Shown piece after piece: positions 4,603 through 5,272 of a DNA stretch of 5,272 bases. The position numbers and the translations under genes are program-made. The notes beneath the pieces are model-generated. The model searched no databases, had not been told where the DNA came from, and saw only the letters and a program-made list of their open reading frames with translations. Numbering within the stretch: the first letter of the stretch is position 1; every line of letters begins with the position of its first letter. This stretch comes from Syntrophomonadaceae bacterium (GTDB lineage Bacteria; Bacillota; Syntrophomonadia; Syntrophomonadales; Syntrophomonadaceae), in assembly GCA_028686565.1 (NCBI GenBank), contig JAQUBU010000176.1, positions 1-5,272 of the forward strand, written 5' to 3'.

Positions 4603-5272
4603 TATGCACATAGCCATTAAAACTTTACTGGAAGGTTTGAGACTGGAAGTAATTCCTCCTCCGCCGATCAGCCAAAAAACTTTTGAACTGGGAATTAAGA
4701 ATTCCCCGGAATTTGCTTGTATGCCTCTAAAAATTAATGTGGGTAATTTTATTGAAGCTCTGGAAAATGGAGCAGATACCATAGTTATGGCAGGGGGGTG
4801 GGGCCCTTGCCGTTTTGGATACTATGCTCAGGTAGAGAAGGAAATACTGAATGATTTGGGCTATGACTTTGATATGGTAATTCTGGAAGCACCGGATTCC
4901 AAAATTCAGGAATTATTAAAACAGCTCAAAGCTATCGGGCAAAATGTTACTTTTTGGGAATTTCTTAAAACGGTAAAATATGCCTGGCATAAGCTTAATT
5001 CAGTTGAGGAACTGGAAAAAAAGCTGGAACATATATTACCCCGTACCATAGAAAAAGATAAAGCTGAACAAATTTATGAACAGGGCTTGAAAAAAATTGA
5101 TAAAGCCAGAGACAAGAATGAAGTTGATTGGCATACCAAACAAAGCCTTGCTGAAATGGATAAGCTTCCCTGGCATCAGGAGAAAATCCTTAAAATTGGC
5201 TTAATAGGCGAGATATATACTATTCTTGAGCCTAGTGCCAATTATAAAGTAGCTAATTATATGGCCGGATTG
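4574..5272 (+). CDS. 2-hydroxyacyl-CoA dehydratase-like protein, COG3581 type (partial, 3' end outside window)
   Basis: The frame is open for 233 codons to the last base of the window. Family stretches are ITFPHMGNMHIAIKTLL (residues 3-19), SPEFACMPLKINVGNFIEAL (44-63), TIVMAGGWGPCRFGYYAQV (69-87), DLGYDFDMVILEAP (94-107) and KIGLIGEIYTILEP (207-220), which is the start of a second Rossmann-like half. Cys49 and Cys79 are candidate cluster ligands. A lysine/glutamate-rich helical stretch lies near 145-185. These proteins are usually found beside COG3580 partners and a BadF/HgdC-type activase. The start is GTG at 4574, within the end of the previous gene (29-base overlap) and ten bases after a four-AGG binding site; starting at the ATG at 4595 would cut off the conserved N-terminal strand. 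Family members, from memory, are about 350 residues, so roughly a third is missing. Substrate unknown. Confidence 0.85.
   Translation, partial: MKITFPHMGNMHIAIKTLLEGLRLEVIPPPPISQKTFELGIKNSPEFACMPLKINVGNFIEALENGADTIVMAGGWGPCRFGYYAQVEKEILNDLGYDFDMVILEAPDSKIQELLKQLKAIGQNVTFWEFLKTVKYAWHKLNSVEELEKKLEHILPRTIEKDKAEQIYEQGLKKIDKARDKNEVDWHTKQSLAEMDKLPWHQEKILKIGLIGEIYTILEPSANYKVANYMAGL

Noticed and set aside
1..5272. CRISPR array, tRNA or rRNA genes
   Set aside because: No regularly spaced repeats, cloverleaf sequences or ribosomal RNA signatures were seen on either strand.

Overview
The window looks like a chromosomal segment of an anaerobic, endospore-forming member of the Firmicutes (Clostridia in the broad sense). 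The evidence is a three-gene spoVA set (spoVAC, spoVAD, spoVAE) of the short clostridial type, strong AGGAGG-type ribosome binding sites, AT-rich intergenic DNA, TTG and GTG start codons, and two gene types common in strict anaerobes: small NifX/NifB-like iron-sulfur cofactor proteins and 2-hydroxyacyl-CoA-dehydratase-like proteins. I cannot name the genus from sequence alone.

Layout. Bases 1-45 are one copy of a short repeat. Bases 45-797 on the minus strand hold two tandem small NifX-type (COG1433) proteins. Their likely promoter is TTGACA-N17-TAATAT at 987-959, and a perfect 16-bp palindrome (937-952) sits on the predicted transcription start. Bases 798-1236 are a divergent intergenic region. 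It carries that promoter and operator, a tandem 8-bp repeat, a plus-strand terminator (1155-1179) with no gene before it, and a good match to a forespore sigma-G promoter (1188-1217) just ahead of spoVAC. Bases 1237-3216 are spoVAC-spoVAD-spoVAE, which act in the uptake of dipicolinic acid (DPA) into the developing spore and its release in germination.

Bases 3217-3609 hold no gene but are not empty. Bases 3292-3484 fold into a very long interrupted hairpin: 40 of 41 aligned positions pair across four helices. Bases 3526-3570 repeat the sequence at 1-45 (36 of 45 identical), and bases 3559-3566 can pair with 3476-3483, competing with the base of the hairpin. This is the best candidate in the window for something undescribed: a repeated structured RNA or a small non-autonomous mobile element.

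Bases 3610-5272 carry two overlapping genes of the 2-hydroxyacyl-CoA dehydratase/activase-associated superfamily (DUF2229/COG3580 type, then COG3581 type; the second is cut by the window end). They probably form a cysteine-ligated iron-sulfur protein pair, expected to work with an ATP-dependent activase not seen here. Their substrate is unknown.

The three gene blocks look like separate transcription units; I see no direct functional link between sporulation and the two iron-sulfur modules beyond proximity.
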